Part shown: positions 1-11,589 of the stretch, piece after piece
How positions within the stretch are numbered: position 1 is the stretch's first letter
How the letters are laid out: each line of letters opens with the position of its first letter
Source of the DNA: Phocoena phocoena
Lineage: Eukaryota > Chordata > Mammalia > Artiodactyla > Phocoenidae
NCBI RefSeq assembly: GCF_963924675.1
Contig: NC_089220.1
Coordinates: 156,090,270-156,154,269 of the forward strand
Reading direction: 5' to 3'
Length of the DNA: 64,000 nucleotides
The notes under the pieces: generated by a model
The model's input: only the letters and a program-made list of their open reading frames with translations
What the model was told of the DNA's origin: nothing
Database searches by the model: none
Program-made: the position numbers and the translations under genes

Positions 1-1763
1 CAGTATTTATGAGCTGACATTCACTACTGGATGTAAAAACAGTTTATAAATCATGTATAGCATGGCCTCATTTATGGAAGGATATTAACCACAGTGCAAA
101 TTTCAGTAATCTCTGGAAGGAAGAATTTCGGAGAAATTCTGTTTTCCTCTTTATATGTTCTTCATTGTTTGATGATTTTTGCCATGTTCCTGGATCATTT
201 TTGGATTCAGATAAAAAAGCAATCTAAATGGTGGAGAAAATAAAGTTGACTACATTAGATTATCAAAATAAACATGAAATATAACCCTATGATTATGTAA
301 ATGAATGTGCTACCCCTCTAGGTATTTCACAGCATCCTCAACTTACCTATCCTCAGAACAAAAATTCCATTTCATTCAGATATTAGAACATTCTCAATGG
401 TGGAAGAGAGAGGCAAATGTTCAAGTCTGCTATGATGATTATAGCTTTCTTGTCTGAATTTTTAAAACATTGCAGTCATTATCCAAGGCAATGGAGTAAG
501 TCAGTGAGGAAAAATCTGGTTCTCAGTATACTGATCACTCACTTCTTTTTATTTATTGGTCATAACAGGCAACTAGCCCACTAAGATTTCCATTCAGTTT
601 CTCATGTGAAGATGTGAGCTGCCTTATTTCTTCCCTCTGCCTTATTAAGTAAAAACTGCAAAAGACTCAGAATCATGGCACCTGAGTTCAATCAGCAGGG
701 CCCTTTGCAGTTTCAAAGTGGAATATGGTTTAGCTGTTCAGTCCCCACTGCTTGAAAATGCTGTATTCCCAATTTAGAGTGTCAAAAAGCTATGGCTAAT
801 TATTCTCATAGCAACGATAATCACACCAATTATGATTCTTAAAAGAACCGAGGAGACAAAAGTACAGATAAGACTCACAAAGGCAAGTTAGAAAAAAAAA
901 AGAATGATTTCCAGTGTTATGAACCTGAATCTGCATAGACTTCTCCTTTTGGAAAGAATAATAATTAAAAATGTATGAAAGGATCAAATTATCCCTAGTC
1001 AATCTCTTGGAGGTGGGTGAGCCAGCATTTGTATCATCATAGTTATTCCCACACATGGGGACTACTGCCAGCTTCCTGTTTGTAGCTGTCAAACTCTATC
1101 TTCTTCCCACTCCAAAATTTATGTAAAAAAATGATCAGCAGCAGCTTGGAGGAAATGAAAATTATAAAAGGAAATATATTGTTCATTCAAGAGGTTTATC
1201 TTTAGGAAGCTAGTAAAAGTTACAGCTTTTATAACCATGAGTCATAGGTTAATGCTTTTATCTACAAATGTACATAAACATACGTTTCTTTCTATTTTAC
1301 TTCTAAACGCAGGGAAGACTTGTATTTTGCTGCATTAGTAACAGTAACACGGAAAATCATCTAGGTTCTTCTTTTTGTCTGTTGCTCAAATATTTGATAA
1401 ATCAGTAAGTGACAGTTTTTTACTTCAAAATTATACTACATATTCCATGTCAATTATGGTGGTCAAAACAGAGTAGGGTTTAATTTACAATCTATTAAGT
1501 CTGCAAAAAAGATTCATATATAACCAGTACAATCCTAGAGTCTAAATGGTGGGTATATCACAGAAATTATGAAGTCTGTAAGCTTATTGAAGCAGTGAGA
1601 TATATTGTCAGGAATGAAAGTCTTTTTTTCTTGTCTTTCGCTCTCAGTTTCCATAGGAAGACAACGACTCTTTTCAGATTAGTTGCAAAATCTGCCATAT
1701 TAGAAACCTATCATTAGACCAGATAGGTATGTAATAAGCAGTAGAAGTTTATATCCCTTTGCT
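1..1763. other. unassigned non-coding sequence
   Basis: AT-rich sequence in which I recognise no gene, RNA or named repeat. The only open frame of note (minus strand, about 796-1092, 98 codons) has no recognisable domain and is within chance expectation. Highly decayed repeats could be present but not visible by eye. Confidence 0.5.
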
Positions 1764-2076
1764 TGGTTCAGGTTCCTACAACAAAGTACCATAGACTGGG
1801 TGGCTTATAAACAGCAAGCTTGATTTCTCATCATTCTCGAGGCTGGAAGTCTGAGATCAAGTCTGGGACCTCTTATGGTCCCAGACTTCTGGCTTTGCAC
1901 TGTACTCTAACACTGTGGAAGGATTCTTATAAGGGCACTAGTTCCATTCAGGAGGGCTCCAACCCTCATGACCTAATCATCTCCCAAAGTCCCCACCCCC
2001 AAATATCAACACACTGGGGGTTAAGATTCCAACACATGAATTGCGGGAGGAGGGCACAGACATGCAGTCCATAACA
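1764..2076 (-). mobile_element. MaLR-type LTR (MLT1/MST-like), solo, internally shortened
   Basis: Read on the minus strand this starts TGTTATGGACTG at 2076 and ends near the block complementary to ACAAAGTACCATAGACTGGG (1780s). The middle holds the block complementary to GGGCTCCAACCCTCATGACC. These are landmark blocks of MaLR long terminal repeats. It is shorter than usual for the family and no internal retroviral sequence follows, so it is a solo LTR. The left edge is approximate. A perfect 12-bp hairpin sits inside it (separate entry). Confidence 0.8.
1859..1888. repeat. perfect 12-bp inverted repeat with 6-nt loop
   Basis: Arms 1859-1870 (AAGTCTGGGACC) and 1877-1888 (GGTCCCAGACTT) are exact reverse complements around TCTTAT. 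It lies inside the MaLR LTR, at the place where the LTR appears shortened, so it may be a rearrangement product rather than a functional hairpin. Confidence 0.9.
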
Positions 2077-2915
2077 CCCTCCGATTCACTTTTTGGAATG
2101 AGGTAACAAATCAATGAATGAATGAATGAGTCAGGACTTGCTGCCCCTAACAAGAACATACATCATGGTTGCTGTGAACACAGATGGAGATATACATGCC
2201 CAGCATCCTTGCTAAGGGCCCCTATAAAAGAACTAAGTGTTCTTAGTTAAGCGGAAATCAGGCTACTTCTCTGCTTTTTAAGCTTCGCTGATTTCATCCC
2301 TTTTTCTACTAATGCTCTAGGTGCTTCTGAAAATAACACCATGGGACTGTGCTGCCATATGGCTGAGAGGCAGGCCTTTCTGAAAGTGTCACCCAGAGGA
2401 GTTCGCAGAGGACTCTGAGCCGTGGGCACATCCCTTTTTCTCTCTCTGCCTGCTTCACTCCCCCACATCCCCACCCTCCTTCCACTCCTGCTGCAAATGT
2501 TCTGTAGCTGTCAGGTTTCTTTTATAGAAATAAGTGAAATTATAATGAGACAAGAGTTAGACGTGCTGGAGATGAAACGAAAGACTTTAAGGAAATAAGA
2601 AAAAGAAATGGCTCTTTCTCTTTGAAAGCCCTAAAGAGGAGGCAGGAGGTAGATGAAGGGGTTACACTGCTCAGGAAGATCTCTCCTTGCACATTTGACT
2701 TTCAGAAGTGCCTCTGAGCTTTGCCCAGGGAGCTGGTGCTGAATTCAGCTGGGTCCAAACAAAGCTTCACTGTGGGCTAAAGAAAGTCAAGACCCAAGGA
2801 TTCTTTCCTTTAGGTCTGAATGGCCATGGCCTCTGAGCTGCCAGTCACAATTCCTGACCTCTTCAAGTTTTTCATTCAGAACAGAGGCTGCAGATATATA
2901 GGAAACATGTCTTAA
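2077..2915. other. unassigned sequence with a short GAAT repeat
   Basis: It starts just outside the LTR. A short (GAAT)n tract is at about 2112-2130. The rest is non-repetitive with no gene signal that I can see. Confidence 0.5.
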
Positions 2916-3182
2916 GATTGTTAAGATCTAATGTACAGCATGATGACTATAGTGAATAATACTGTTTTCCGTACTGGAAATTGTCTAAAAGAGTAGATTT
3001 CAGGTATTCTCACCAGAAAAATTTATAAAAGGTAAATATGTGAGGAAATGTATATGTTAATTAGCTTGATTATAGTAATCTTTGTATTATATATATAGAA
3101 ACATTATGTTGTGTTCCCTAGAGATACACAATTCTTATTTTAAAAATAAATTTAAATAAACAAATTTTAAATTAAAAAAAAA
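2916..3182 (+). mobile_element. LINE-1 3' end (old, 5'-truncated)
   Basis: The stretch AATGTACAGCATGATGACTATAGTGAATAATACTG and the following TGTGAGGAAATG...GTTAATTAGCTTGATTATAG blocks are typical of the 3' UTR of older mammalian L1 subfamilies. It ends with an A-rich tail at 3160-3182. Only the 3' UTR is present, the usual result of incomplete reverse transcription. Confidence 0.8.
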
Positions 3183-3314
3183 GAGAGCGGAAACAGATAC
3201 CTTCCCACTTCCTGATTTTTATAACATAGCCAGTTGGTTTGTTGTGTTCGAGAGCATATTCTGGTCTGTTCCTTTCTACACTCATAGAACCTGATTTAGA
3301 ACTTTAAAAAAATT

Positions 3315-3660
3315 TAGAGATAATAATAGTAATAGCAAGTATTTGTGTTATGTCGTACATTTTACAGAATGCGTTCATCTGTATCTCCTTCGATTTGGGG
3401 GGTGTTCTTTTTCCCTCAACAACCTTATGAACTTTGTGTTGTTATTATCATTGTACAGATGACAAAATGGTCAAAGTCACATAGTTAGGAAGTGGTAGAG
3501 TCAGGTTTCAAACCTTGGCCGCCTTCCAATTAAAAATATCCCATTTTATAGGTAATACCATTTAGGCTCCAGAATGTTCAGTGACTTGCACAAGATCTCT
3601 GCCTAAAATTAGAGGCAGAGCAGGCACCGGAACCCTGGGCTTCCTTATCCCAAGCAGGCA
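3315..3660 (-). repeat. MIR-type ancient SINE relics
   Basis: The run CAACAACCTTATGA, GTTATTATCATTGTACAGATGA, GTCACATAGTTAGGAAGTGGTAGAG and TTTCAAACCTTGG follows the order of a minus-strand MIR. A second, weaker MIR-like block follows at about 3540-3660, with TTATAGGTAATACC and GACTTGCACAAGATCTCTGC. Both are strongly diverged. Confidence 0.7.
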
Positions 3661-6600
3661 GCCATGCCTCTCTGTGTTCTGGCTGAAGGAACTGTTTTGG
3701 TGTGAATATACATGCTATTTACTGAGATAAGGGAGGTTTGGAGGAGAAGATTACAGGCTTAATTTTGAATATGATGAGGCTGACCTGTCTGAGGTAGAGT
3801 TAAATGGGATTCCATCGGGTCTATGGAACTGGTGTTCATGGGAGATACTTGGACAGGAGATACAGACTTGAATTCATGAGTCAGATAGAAATTGAATCCA
3901 GAGGAATGGATAAAAATAACCAAGGGGAGTGCACTGAGTTAGAAGAGAAATGGATTTCGAATTCGGCGGTAGGGAATGACAGCATTTAAGGTCCAGGCAG
4001 GAGGTCATGTCTTTGAATAAGGATGAGAAGTAACCGGGTAACTGGATAAATTGGAAGAGAGTTTTTATCTGCAAATTTAATTTCTAAAAATTAAGTTTTT
4101 GTAGCTTATTTGGCAGCAAAGCCTGACCTGACCTGACATGAGGACTGCATAGTAAATCCCAGGGTGTCTCTTGACGTATAATGAAGAGACATATCTGGAA
4201 AAGCATGTAGGGTTGGAATAATGATTTGATTAAGTGAACCATAGTTCTGTGTCATTCTGAACTTATTCATGTACCAATGAAACTGGAGTCAAATGGGTAG
4301 TGGTGGTTTTAGCCACATGCCTCTATAAAGACTTAGGTGAGAAAAGGCTTAGAAAGGCCAAAAATTGGGACCTAGAAAGAAAAGGCTAGCCACGTGGATC
4401 ATTAGCAAGCTTTACGTTTCCTTCAGTGTCAGGAACTCAGGATGAAGGCTGCCTCAGTTTATTGCCTTAGTTTTCTCTACGAAGACATGGTTAGAGCTAA
4501 TAGGTATTGGTATCCAGACTGGATCTTCTATTAATACCCACTCCTCTATATGATAAAATTATTTTTCAAAATAACCATGTAATAATCAGTATTATCATTA
4601 TTTTCGTTCTTTAGTTGTAAAACAAAAGGGAAGAATAAATTTCTGTTTTAAAGGTATTATTGAAATTCAATAAAATATTTCATGTATGAACTAAAATTTA
4701 GACTTGACAAACAAAAATACTACATCTCACAGTTGGCATTCTGTTTGACTCTTGCAAAGGTTAAACACAAATAAAAACTTCAGTGTATACAAAGACAGAA
4801 CAAAAGAAAACAAAATTAGTTTCTTTGCCTTTGCAATAACTGTGCCATCCTGTTTATCCGAACTACAGTTTAAATGCAAGAATATGTAATACCACAGGGG
4901 CATTTGGGGACACAAACTGCACCTGAAACAAACTTGAACAGTTTCCAACATTTACATACTTGCTTTTGAAACAAATGTATGTAGATGCGTCTGTATATGT
5001 CAGGGATTAACCATTTACATGGTGGTGCTCAGAATTACCTTCCAGGTAAAATGCAACGTTTATTAAAGGATAAGTAAAAATGTGTGAATTTAAAGCTTAT
5101 GTATTATTAAAACTTAATGGTGGCAATTGTTTTGAACTTAGACCAACAAAAGATTTTATCAGAAAGGACTATTTTATCACTGACATTGTTTAGAATTGCT
5201 GGTAAATGGTAATAATAAAAAGCAGACCAACTTTAATAAGTTTTACCATGGTTCTTAATTTTCTTAAGGCGTCTTCTTAATGTTTGAAACCAGGCAGACT
5301 GACACCCCCCACACCCTGCTCTTGGTATGTCATTGGTTAAGAGTTCCATGGTAGGGAAAACAATGCTTTTATATGCTTTTTAAGCATTAGGAATGATAAA
5401 AATATTTGCTATTTCTAAGTTAATGTGGCTAGATTGTGGGTGGCATAGTGAATATGGGTAGAGTTGTAGTTGTAAATGACTAATTCCGGGCCTGGGGAGA
5501 AAAAGTGGGTGGGGGAATTTGGTGGAGATCTTCCCTGACCCAACACTCCTGTGATTATAGGAATGTTTTCCAAGTCTGGGATTCGGTATTAGCAAGCATA
5601 TTTGACTAATAGACCTACAACTGTGCTTACCTCTGGGTCCCTATTGATAGGACACCCATCTAGAGAGGATGTATTTGCTTCTGTCTTTAACCTTGCTTCC
5701 TTTCTAGGGATATTCCTCAGCCTGGCCCTTAGAAACACAGTCATTTTACATCCAGGATTCATTCAAGTAACCATGCAAAAATGTACTATCAGCTTGGTCC
5801 ACCCCAGTTAGCACACTTAATCAAGGATCCCTGATAGACACATCTATCGAAAAATTCAGCCTAATCCAAAAGAATTCTCTACCCTCTTTGCTTGAATCTG
5901 GTTCCACATCTATTCCCCAGGTTTTTACTGAAATAAAAAAGGAATAAAAGTTTTACAACTTGGGGGATTTGTCGACTTTCTCCTTCCAAGGCGAAGTTTG
6001 TACTTGCATCTTCCTGAGGTTTACCAGGATCTGGTTATAATCAGCAGTCTTGAAACTGATCGCTGGTGGTAGAGCATGAAAGGAATTGCCATCCCCTTGC
6101 ATGTGACAGTGAGTAAGGCTGTTCCTGGGTCTTTGGAAGGGTAGATAAGTCCCTCCAGATAAGAGAATGGAGGGTGCTCACTTCTCAAAGAGACTTAAGG
6201 AAGGTTTCGGTGCTGCCAGTTAGGGGGACAGGAATCATTCAGGGAACTCTGAATGTTCTTGATTACCTTAGGCTATCATTCCAATTCTCAAGGTCATACA
6301 CTTTTTTAGGAAATGTCCTAAAATTCTCATGGGAGACCTAGACTGTAAATTTAAGTGAGCTCACAATCATGGGACCCATTGGATCAGCCCTCTTGGTGCA
6401 GCAAGAAAAAAGTTCTCTCAGCCTCCGTGAGAAGGCTAAAATTAGAGTTTCTCTGAACACAGTCATAAAAAAATCCCTTTTAGCACAGTCACAAAAAATC
6501 AGTCTATAACTTGTTCGGAGGATTTAAGAACTTCAGATTGGCAGTCCTTTTTTTTAGCTTCCCAGCATTTTGTTAGAAATAGGCACCCATATCACAGTCC

Positions 6601-7036
6601 TCGAATTCAGCCATCTCTTCCTAGAAGGGTCCTCTCAGGTCCCCAAAGCTTAGCCTTCAGTGGCACTTCATAGCAGGTGACCACAGGTAAGAATTAGGTT
6701 AGTTTCTTCACCACTGCCTGCTATGAAGTGCTGAGGTCAGATTCCCTAATACCAGCTGATTTTTATTGCCTCAGCTCTAAGCAAACTGGAAAACCAATTC
6801 CAGCTCTCCCCTGTGATGGTTTGTTGTGGGTATCCACTCCTGGAGCCACTTTCTGTATCAATCTGAAAGAGTTTGAGTTGCTAGCAACCAAACAAACTCT
6901 GAATGATTCAAGCAGAAAATAAAGGTTTTGAAGGCATTAGGGTGTTCATAGACTTAACTGGAGACGCTAGAGAACTAGACAGAGAAAACTGGAAAAAACA
7001 AATGAACTCGATGAAATGGACTCGATGAAAATAATG
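3661..7036. other. unassigned sequence, no gene recognised
   Basis: About 3.4 kb without a repeat I can name. The part from about 5600 to 6950 may be an old LTR or ERV remnant, but I could not confirm paired ends. A 15-bp inverted repeat at 6663-6731 is listed separately. Open frames here are all under 80 codons and lack recognisable domains. Confidence 0.4.
6663..6731. repeat. 15-bp perfect inverted repeat, 39-nt spacer
   Basis: Arms GCACTTCATAGCAGG (6663-6677) and CCTGCTATGAAGTGC (6717-6731) are exact reverse complements. The spacer is 39 nt and includes partial extra pairing (GTGACCAC against TTCACCACTG). Confidence 0.9.
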
Positions 7037-7051
7037 TCCAGATCCCTTCTT

Positions 7052-7258
7052 TTTTTAAAATTTTTGTGGTACGCGGGCCTCTCACTGTTGTGGCCTCTCC
7101 CATTGCGGAGCACAGGCTCCGGACGCGCAGGCTCAGGGGCCATGGCTCACGGGCCCAGCCGCTCTGCGGCATGTGGGATCTTCCCGGACCAGGGCACAAA
7201 CCTGTGTCCCCTGCATCGGCAGGCGGACTCTCAACCACTGCGCCACCAGGGAAGCCCC
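7052..7258 (-). mobile_element. CHR-type tRNA-derived SINE
   Basis: Complete about 200-bp SINE in minus orientation. It has a T-rich start (A-tail complement), the 3' body and the tRNA-like head ending GCCACCAGGGAAGCCCC. It is flanked by an exact 15-bp target-site duplication, TCCAGATCCCTTCTT, at 7037-7051 and 7259-7273. The A-tail is interrupted (TTTTTTAAAATTTTTG), suggesting some age. SINEs of this type are Pol III transcribed and mobilised by L1. Confidence 0.95.
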
Positions 7259-7273
7259 TCCAGATCCCTTCTT

Positions 7274-7619
7274 ATGGGATGCATCTGCTGCCTTCTCTAA
7301 GTATGGGATACCAGACTTTTCTCTGTCTCTCTGAGGTCCCAGATTAGACCTTGGATGCCTCTGTTGGCACCCCTGCCACTATTATATCTTGTTGTCATGC
7401 ATTTCTAGCTCCAAATTCTAGGCCTGTCCAATTGGTCTAACCTAGGACGCATGCTCATGGCCTTCCACCCCCCACCTTGTTTGGTGTCTGCATAGAGAAG
7501 CTGCAAAAGCAAGCGACTCAGGTTGTTAGTTTCTATATTAGGAGGCAAATTCTGCTTCCTGCCAGACTGTTAAAGGTGAGGAATCCTCTAAACATTGGGA
7601 AGAGGGCTGCCAAAAATCA
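7274..7619. other. unassigned sequence
   Basis: Short spacer between the SINE and the L2 relic; no feature recognised. Confidence 0.5.
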
Positions 7620-8095
7620 GCCAATGTTTACCCCCATGTTCTGCACCAGCCACACTGGCCACCTTCTTCATTTCATGGAACATTCCAAGCACCTTCTTTT
7701 TTTAAGATCCTCCTACTGGGGACTCTCTTCCCTGGATCTTCCTGTGACGAGCTTCTCCTCATAATACATCTCCCATAAACGCCATCTCCTTAAAATAGCC
7801 ATCCTCAGCTACCCTATCTAAAGGAAAGTGGCTGGCCTCATCCATTTCCATCAATCACTCTTTACTCTATTACTCAGATTTCCTTTCTGCATCCCTTCTC
7901 ACTATCTGAAATGATCTCATGTAGGTGTTTAAGTGCTTACTGCCTGTCCTTCCCATCTAGAATATAAGTATCATGAACTCAAGGATCTCGACTGTGACCT
8001 TATTTGTTTTGCTTTCACCACTGAATCCCCAGCATCAAGAATAGTGACTGTCACATATCAGAGTTCAATTAGTATTTGTGGAAAAAATAAATTAG
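7620..8095 (+). mobile_element. LINE-2 (L2) 3' relic
   Basis: The order of blocks is that of an L2 3' end: a CTTCATTTCATGGAACATTCC-type coding tail, TGCCTGTCCTTCCCATCTAGAATATAAG, ACTCAAGGATCTCGACTGTGACCTTATTTG, then CCCAGCATCAAGAATAGTG and CAATTAGTATTTGTGGAA. It is heavily diverged, as expected for a repeat shared by all mammals. No intact reading frame remains. Confidence 0.8.
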
Positions 8096-10144
8096 TCAAG
8101 ATTCCAGTCTGTTGTAGGCGAAGACCTCTGTGGAATCTGAGGCTTGGACAGAGCTGGGATACAGGGACCTCCCATAACTCTGGTGTGTATTATTATTGGC
8201 TTTCATTTTTCCCAAAAGAGTGCTCAACACGGGGGCGTCAGCTCCCAAGCTCAGCCTGAATCTAAGTAACGCATGATTGTGAAAGACTTTGAAAATATAA
8301 AAGACCACATCAATTCTAAACTGTATTCTCAATGTAGGTGGATTGTTCTGCAGGTACCACTTTCTGACCAATCAAACTGCACATTATATGTGATGTAGAG
8401 GTCCTACTGAGTAAATCACCATTTCAGCATATACAGATTTATGACAATTTTTTGTTGAAATGATGCATTCTGCATGCCTCTATGGTGTGTGCCTTTGACA
8501 TGCACTGGGCAGCGTTACAAATGTCAATGTCTGGGGTTTTTACCATTTACCTTAAGGGAATTCAAAGTATTTCCTGATGTCTCTGAGAGGGTCCAAAAAC
8601 ATGAAAACATCCTCAAGGCAAGTTTCAGTGATTCTGGGACACGAGGCAAAATTTCCAAGGGTATCTGGGTAAGACAGTTCTCACACCCTTCTTCTAAAAT
8701 GGCATAAAATATAGCTTACACCATATCACTGAGTAAATGATCATTTGCTTGAAGCAGTTAGATATTGGCTTTGGAGTCTCAATTCGACCAAAAGACAAAG
8801 TGTATTGTTCAAAGACCCAGGACTGAATCCATAAATGGATTCTCATTTCTGCCATTACCTAAATGTACGATCTTGGGAAGTCACTTTACCACTATCAACC
8901 ACAGAATATTAGATAAAATTATCTCTAAGTCCCATAGTACTGATATCCCTGTTCTTTGAGCTCTAGGAATTAACCTCTATATACCCTGTATGGTGAAGGC
9001 AGAAACCTCTTCATGAATCTGAGATGAAACTTGGTTTGATTTTGAAAAACATCATGTCTCAATCCTATTTTTTGATGTTCATTTCCCCCCATGTGAATTA
9101 TAAAGGTGATTTCTTTCTAGATTTCCCCCTTCGGAGGAGTATTGTCTATTAACTAAAACCAGGTAAATATTTGAGATTTCCTTTCTGGAACTGCCTCGGT
9201 CTGTTTCTAAGTAGCCAGTGTTATGAACTCAGGCGATGACTTCTGAAATCCCCTTCTGCTCGCTGCCTCATTTAGCTTTGACACAGGGGAGACTTGCTGT
9301 TATCTTTAGAAATTCCTTCTCTTTTTGTTAGCTCTGCAGAAAATCATCTCCATTTTTATTACTTTGCTCTATCAGTGATTATGATGTAAGCCCCTGATGT
9401 CATTGTAAGAAGCTCCTGATCAGCTTTGGTTGATTAGCTTCCTGGAGGAGAGGCACCGGCTTCAGTTAGAGCACCTCTGGTTTTGCTTTAAGGCGAAGGC
9501 ACCTGCGCTCAGCTGCCAACTTGATAAGGAGCAGAGAACTGGGCACCATCCAAGCAGAAAATTCAGAGTCTCAAAAATTGCTAAGGCAGAGAAAGGCATG
9601 AGACATATGTGACTAGTTCTGAGCATATGTGCTCAAGTTAGAGAAGAAAATTTAAGGAAAGACTTCTTTCTCGTGCCAATTAGAACTCCTTATATCATTC
9701 ATTTGACAAGCAAACCTATATCCCTTGATATTTCTAAATTACAACATGTCTCTCACATATGGCATAGGGTATTTTTATCCCCAAATCCACATGATCTCAA
9801 AAGGGAAATTATAAAGATAGAACCATAGCAATATGTCTGGGGGAGAAATTGGTCACTCAGCGACCCTTGTATCTCTCCTGCTCCATCCCCTGTCCACTCC
9901 ACTGAGGGCTGTGACCTGTATTCCCCTTATGTCTGCTCCCAATATATATAATTATTTATTTTAAATTGTCAATATGTATCAAATGCCTATTTCAATAGGG
10001 TGCATCGAGGAAAGCATTGTTGCAGTAAATTTGCATGCAGCAAAGTTTTCAAAATTATGAGGCCCAGAGATACTGTAAATTTCTACCACATGCTGTTATT
10101 GCAAAAATAAAAACCTAAATGACATGAAAAGATACATTGTCCCT
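8096..10144. other. unassigned sequence with a weak MIR-like block
   Basis: A MIR-like block may lie at about 8790-8960 (TACGATCTTGGGAAGTCACTTTACC). Nothing else is recognised. Short open frames, such as 8096-8371 minus and 7933-8259 plus, have no domains. Confidence 0.4.
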
Positions 10145-10160
10145 CCAGGCATGGACTCTT

Positions 10161-10535
10161 TTTTTTTGGCTGCATTGGGTCTTCGTTGCTGTCTGTGGGC
10201 TTTTTCTAGTTGTGGTGGTGAGTGGGGGCTACTCTTCGTTGTGGTATGCAGGCTTCTCATTGCAGTGGCTTCTCTTGTTGCGGAGCCCTGGCTCTAGGCG
10301 TGCGGACTTAAGTGGTTGCAGCACGTGGGCTCAGCAGTTGTGGCTCGCAGGCTCAGTAATTGTGGCATTTGGGCTTAGTAGTTGTGGCTCGTGGGCTGTA
10401 GAGTGCAGGCTCAGTAGTTGTGGCACACAGGCTTAGTTGCTCCGCGGCATGTGGGATCTTCCCGGACCGGGGCCTGAACCCATGTCCCCTGCATTGGCAG
10501 GCAGATTCTTAACAACTGCGCCACCAGGGAAGCTC
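10161..10535 (-). mobile_element. long CHR-1-like SINE with internal tandem units
   Basis: Minus-strand SINE of about 375 bp. It shares the tRNA-like head (GCCACCAGGGAAGCT at its right edge) with the short SINEs, but has a longer body beginning TTTTTTTTGGCTGCATTGGGTCTTCG. Between about 10328 and 10441 a loosely repeated unit of about 23 bp (GGCTCAGTAGTTGTGGCTCG and variants) occurs about five times. Target-site duplication CCAGGCATGGACTCTT / CCAGGCATGGGCTCTT is at 10145-10160 and 10536-10551, with one mismatch. Confidence 0.9.
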
Positions 10536-10551
10536 CCAGGCATGGGCTCTT

Positions 10552-10823
10552 GGCGAAGCTGTTCGACTCCAAGCTCAGGTTGCAGCTGGCATTAGTATTC
10601 TCTGATTATCCAGCTTCTCCACAAAACAAACTGTCATGTAAAAATCCTATTCAGCTACCTGTGGAAACACAAACAAAACTCAGGCTTCTTGGTGTCCCCT
10701 CCAGTCTCCCAAGAGATTCTTCAAGGAGATACTGACTCACCTTGGGCACTGTGACTCCTGGTGACTCACATCCCATTTAGGAAGGCCACACCCACCCTGG
10801 AAGCCTCTGACAGTCCTATGCTT
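10552..10823. other. unassigned sequence
   Basis: Spacer between two SINE insertions; no feature recognised. Confidence 0.5.
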
Positions 10824-10839
10824 TCTCATCTGCATTTTT

Positions 10840-11037
10840 TTTTTTTGCGGTACGCAGGCCTCTCACTGTTGTGGCCTCTCCCGTTGCGGAGCACAGGCTC
10901 CGGATGCGCAGGCTCAGCGGCCATGGCTCACGGGCCTAGCCGCTCCGCGGCATGTGGGATCTTCCCGAACCGGGGCACGAACCTGTGTCGCTGTATCGGC
11001 AGGCAGACGCTCAACCACTGCGCCACCAGGGAAGCCC
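10840..11037 (-). mobile_element. CHR-type SINE inserted at a reused target site
   Basis: Full-length short SINE, minus strand, with T-run at left and tRNA-like head at right. The duplication TCTCATCTGCATTTTT lies at 10824-10839 and 11038-11053. A third copy of the same target sits beyond the neighbouring L1 tail at 11264-11277, so this SINE landed in one target-site duplication of that earlier L1. Confidence 0.95.
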
Positions 11038-11053
11038 TCTCATCTGCATTTTT

Positions 11054-11263
11054 AAAAACATTTGTATTGGAGCCTAGTTGACTTACAATGTTGTGTTAGA
11101 TTTAGGTGTACAGCAAAGTGAATCAGTTATACGTAAACATACAGCCACATTTTTTTTAGCTTCTTTTCCCATATAGGCCATTACAGAGTACTGAGTAGAG
11201 TTCCCTGTGCTCTACAGTAGTTCTTTATTAGTGATCTACTTTATATATAGTAGTGCATATATG
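11054..11263 (-). mobile_element. LINE-1 3' UTR fragment (5'-truncated)
   Basis: Antisense L1 3' UTR: GAGCCTAGTTGACTTACAATGTTGTGTTAG, TACAGCAAAGTGAATCAGTTATAC, AGAGTTCCCTGTGCTCTACAGTAG and TTTATATATAGTAGTG. The sense L1 tail at 37860-38097 shares this architecture in reverse complement. It is flanked by TCATCTGCATTTTT at 11040-11053 and 11264-11277. Confidence 0.9.
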
Positions 11264-11277
11264 TCATCTGCATTTTT

Positions 11278-11589
11278 AAGTCACTGTTCTTCTGATAGTC
11301 ATCTGAGTTGGCCCTTATGTGTTTACAAGAAGCCAGCTTCTCTGGGATGGGAATGTAGAGTCCATCCTCATTTCCTGTGTTTGGGGGCAGAGTGGGATGG
11401 TCCTTCTGGAGCCGCATTTAGTGGTGATATCACGTAGGGCTGGCTGCTTGCCACCTCCCCTTCATCCCATCAGGCTGATGGAAAGATGGTCTATCTTGGT
11501 AGGTATTGCTTTGTGTGTAATTCTGGATGCCCGGTTTGGCTCTAATTCAACTGCCTACTAGCTCAGGAGGGAGACTTGAATATTTTGTG
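11278..11589. other. unassigned sequence
   Basis: No repeat or gene recognised. Two overlapping open frames of 76-80 codons lack any recognisable domain. Confidence 0.45.

Noticed and set aside
7016..7347. Open frames through SINEs (peptides such as MVESPPADAGDTGSCPG or GGLSTTAPPGKP) that recur at 7.0, 10.8, 19.8, 20.3, 25.5, 42.5, 47.9 and 52.2 kb
   Set aside because: The same peptides recur wherever the SINE occurs, on either strand. They are chance readings of a non-coding retroposon, not a protein family.
10328..10441. CRISPR-like array of 23-bp units
   Set aside because: The units are degenerate, head-to-tail without unique spacers, and lie inside a mammalian SINE.
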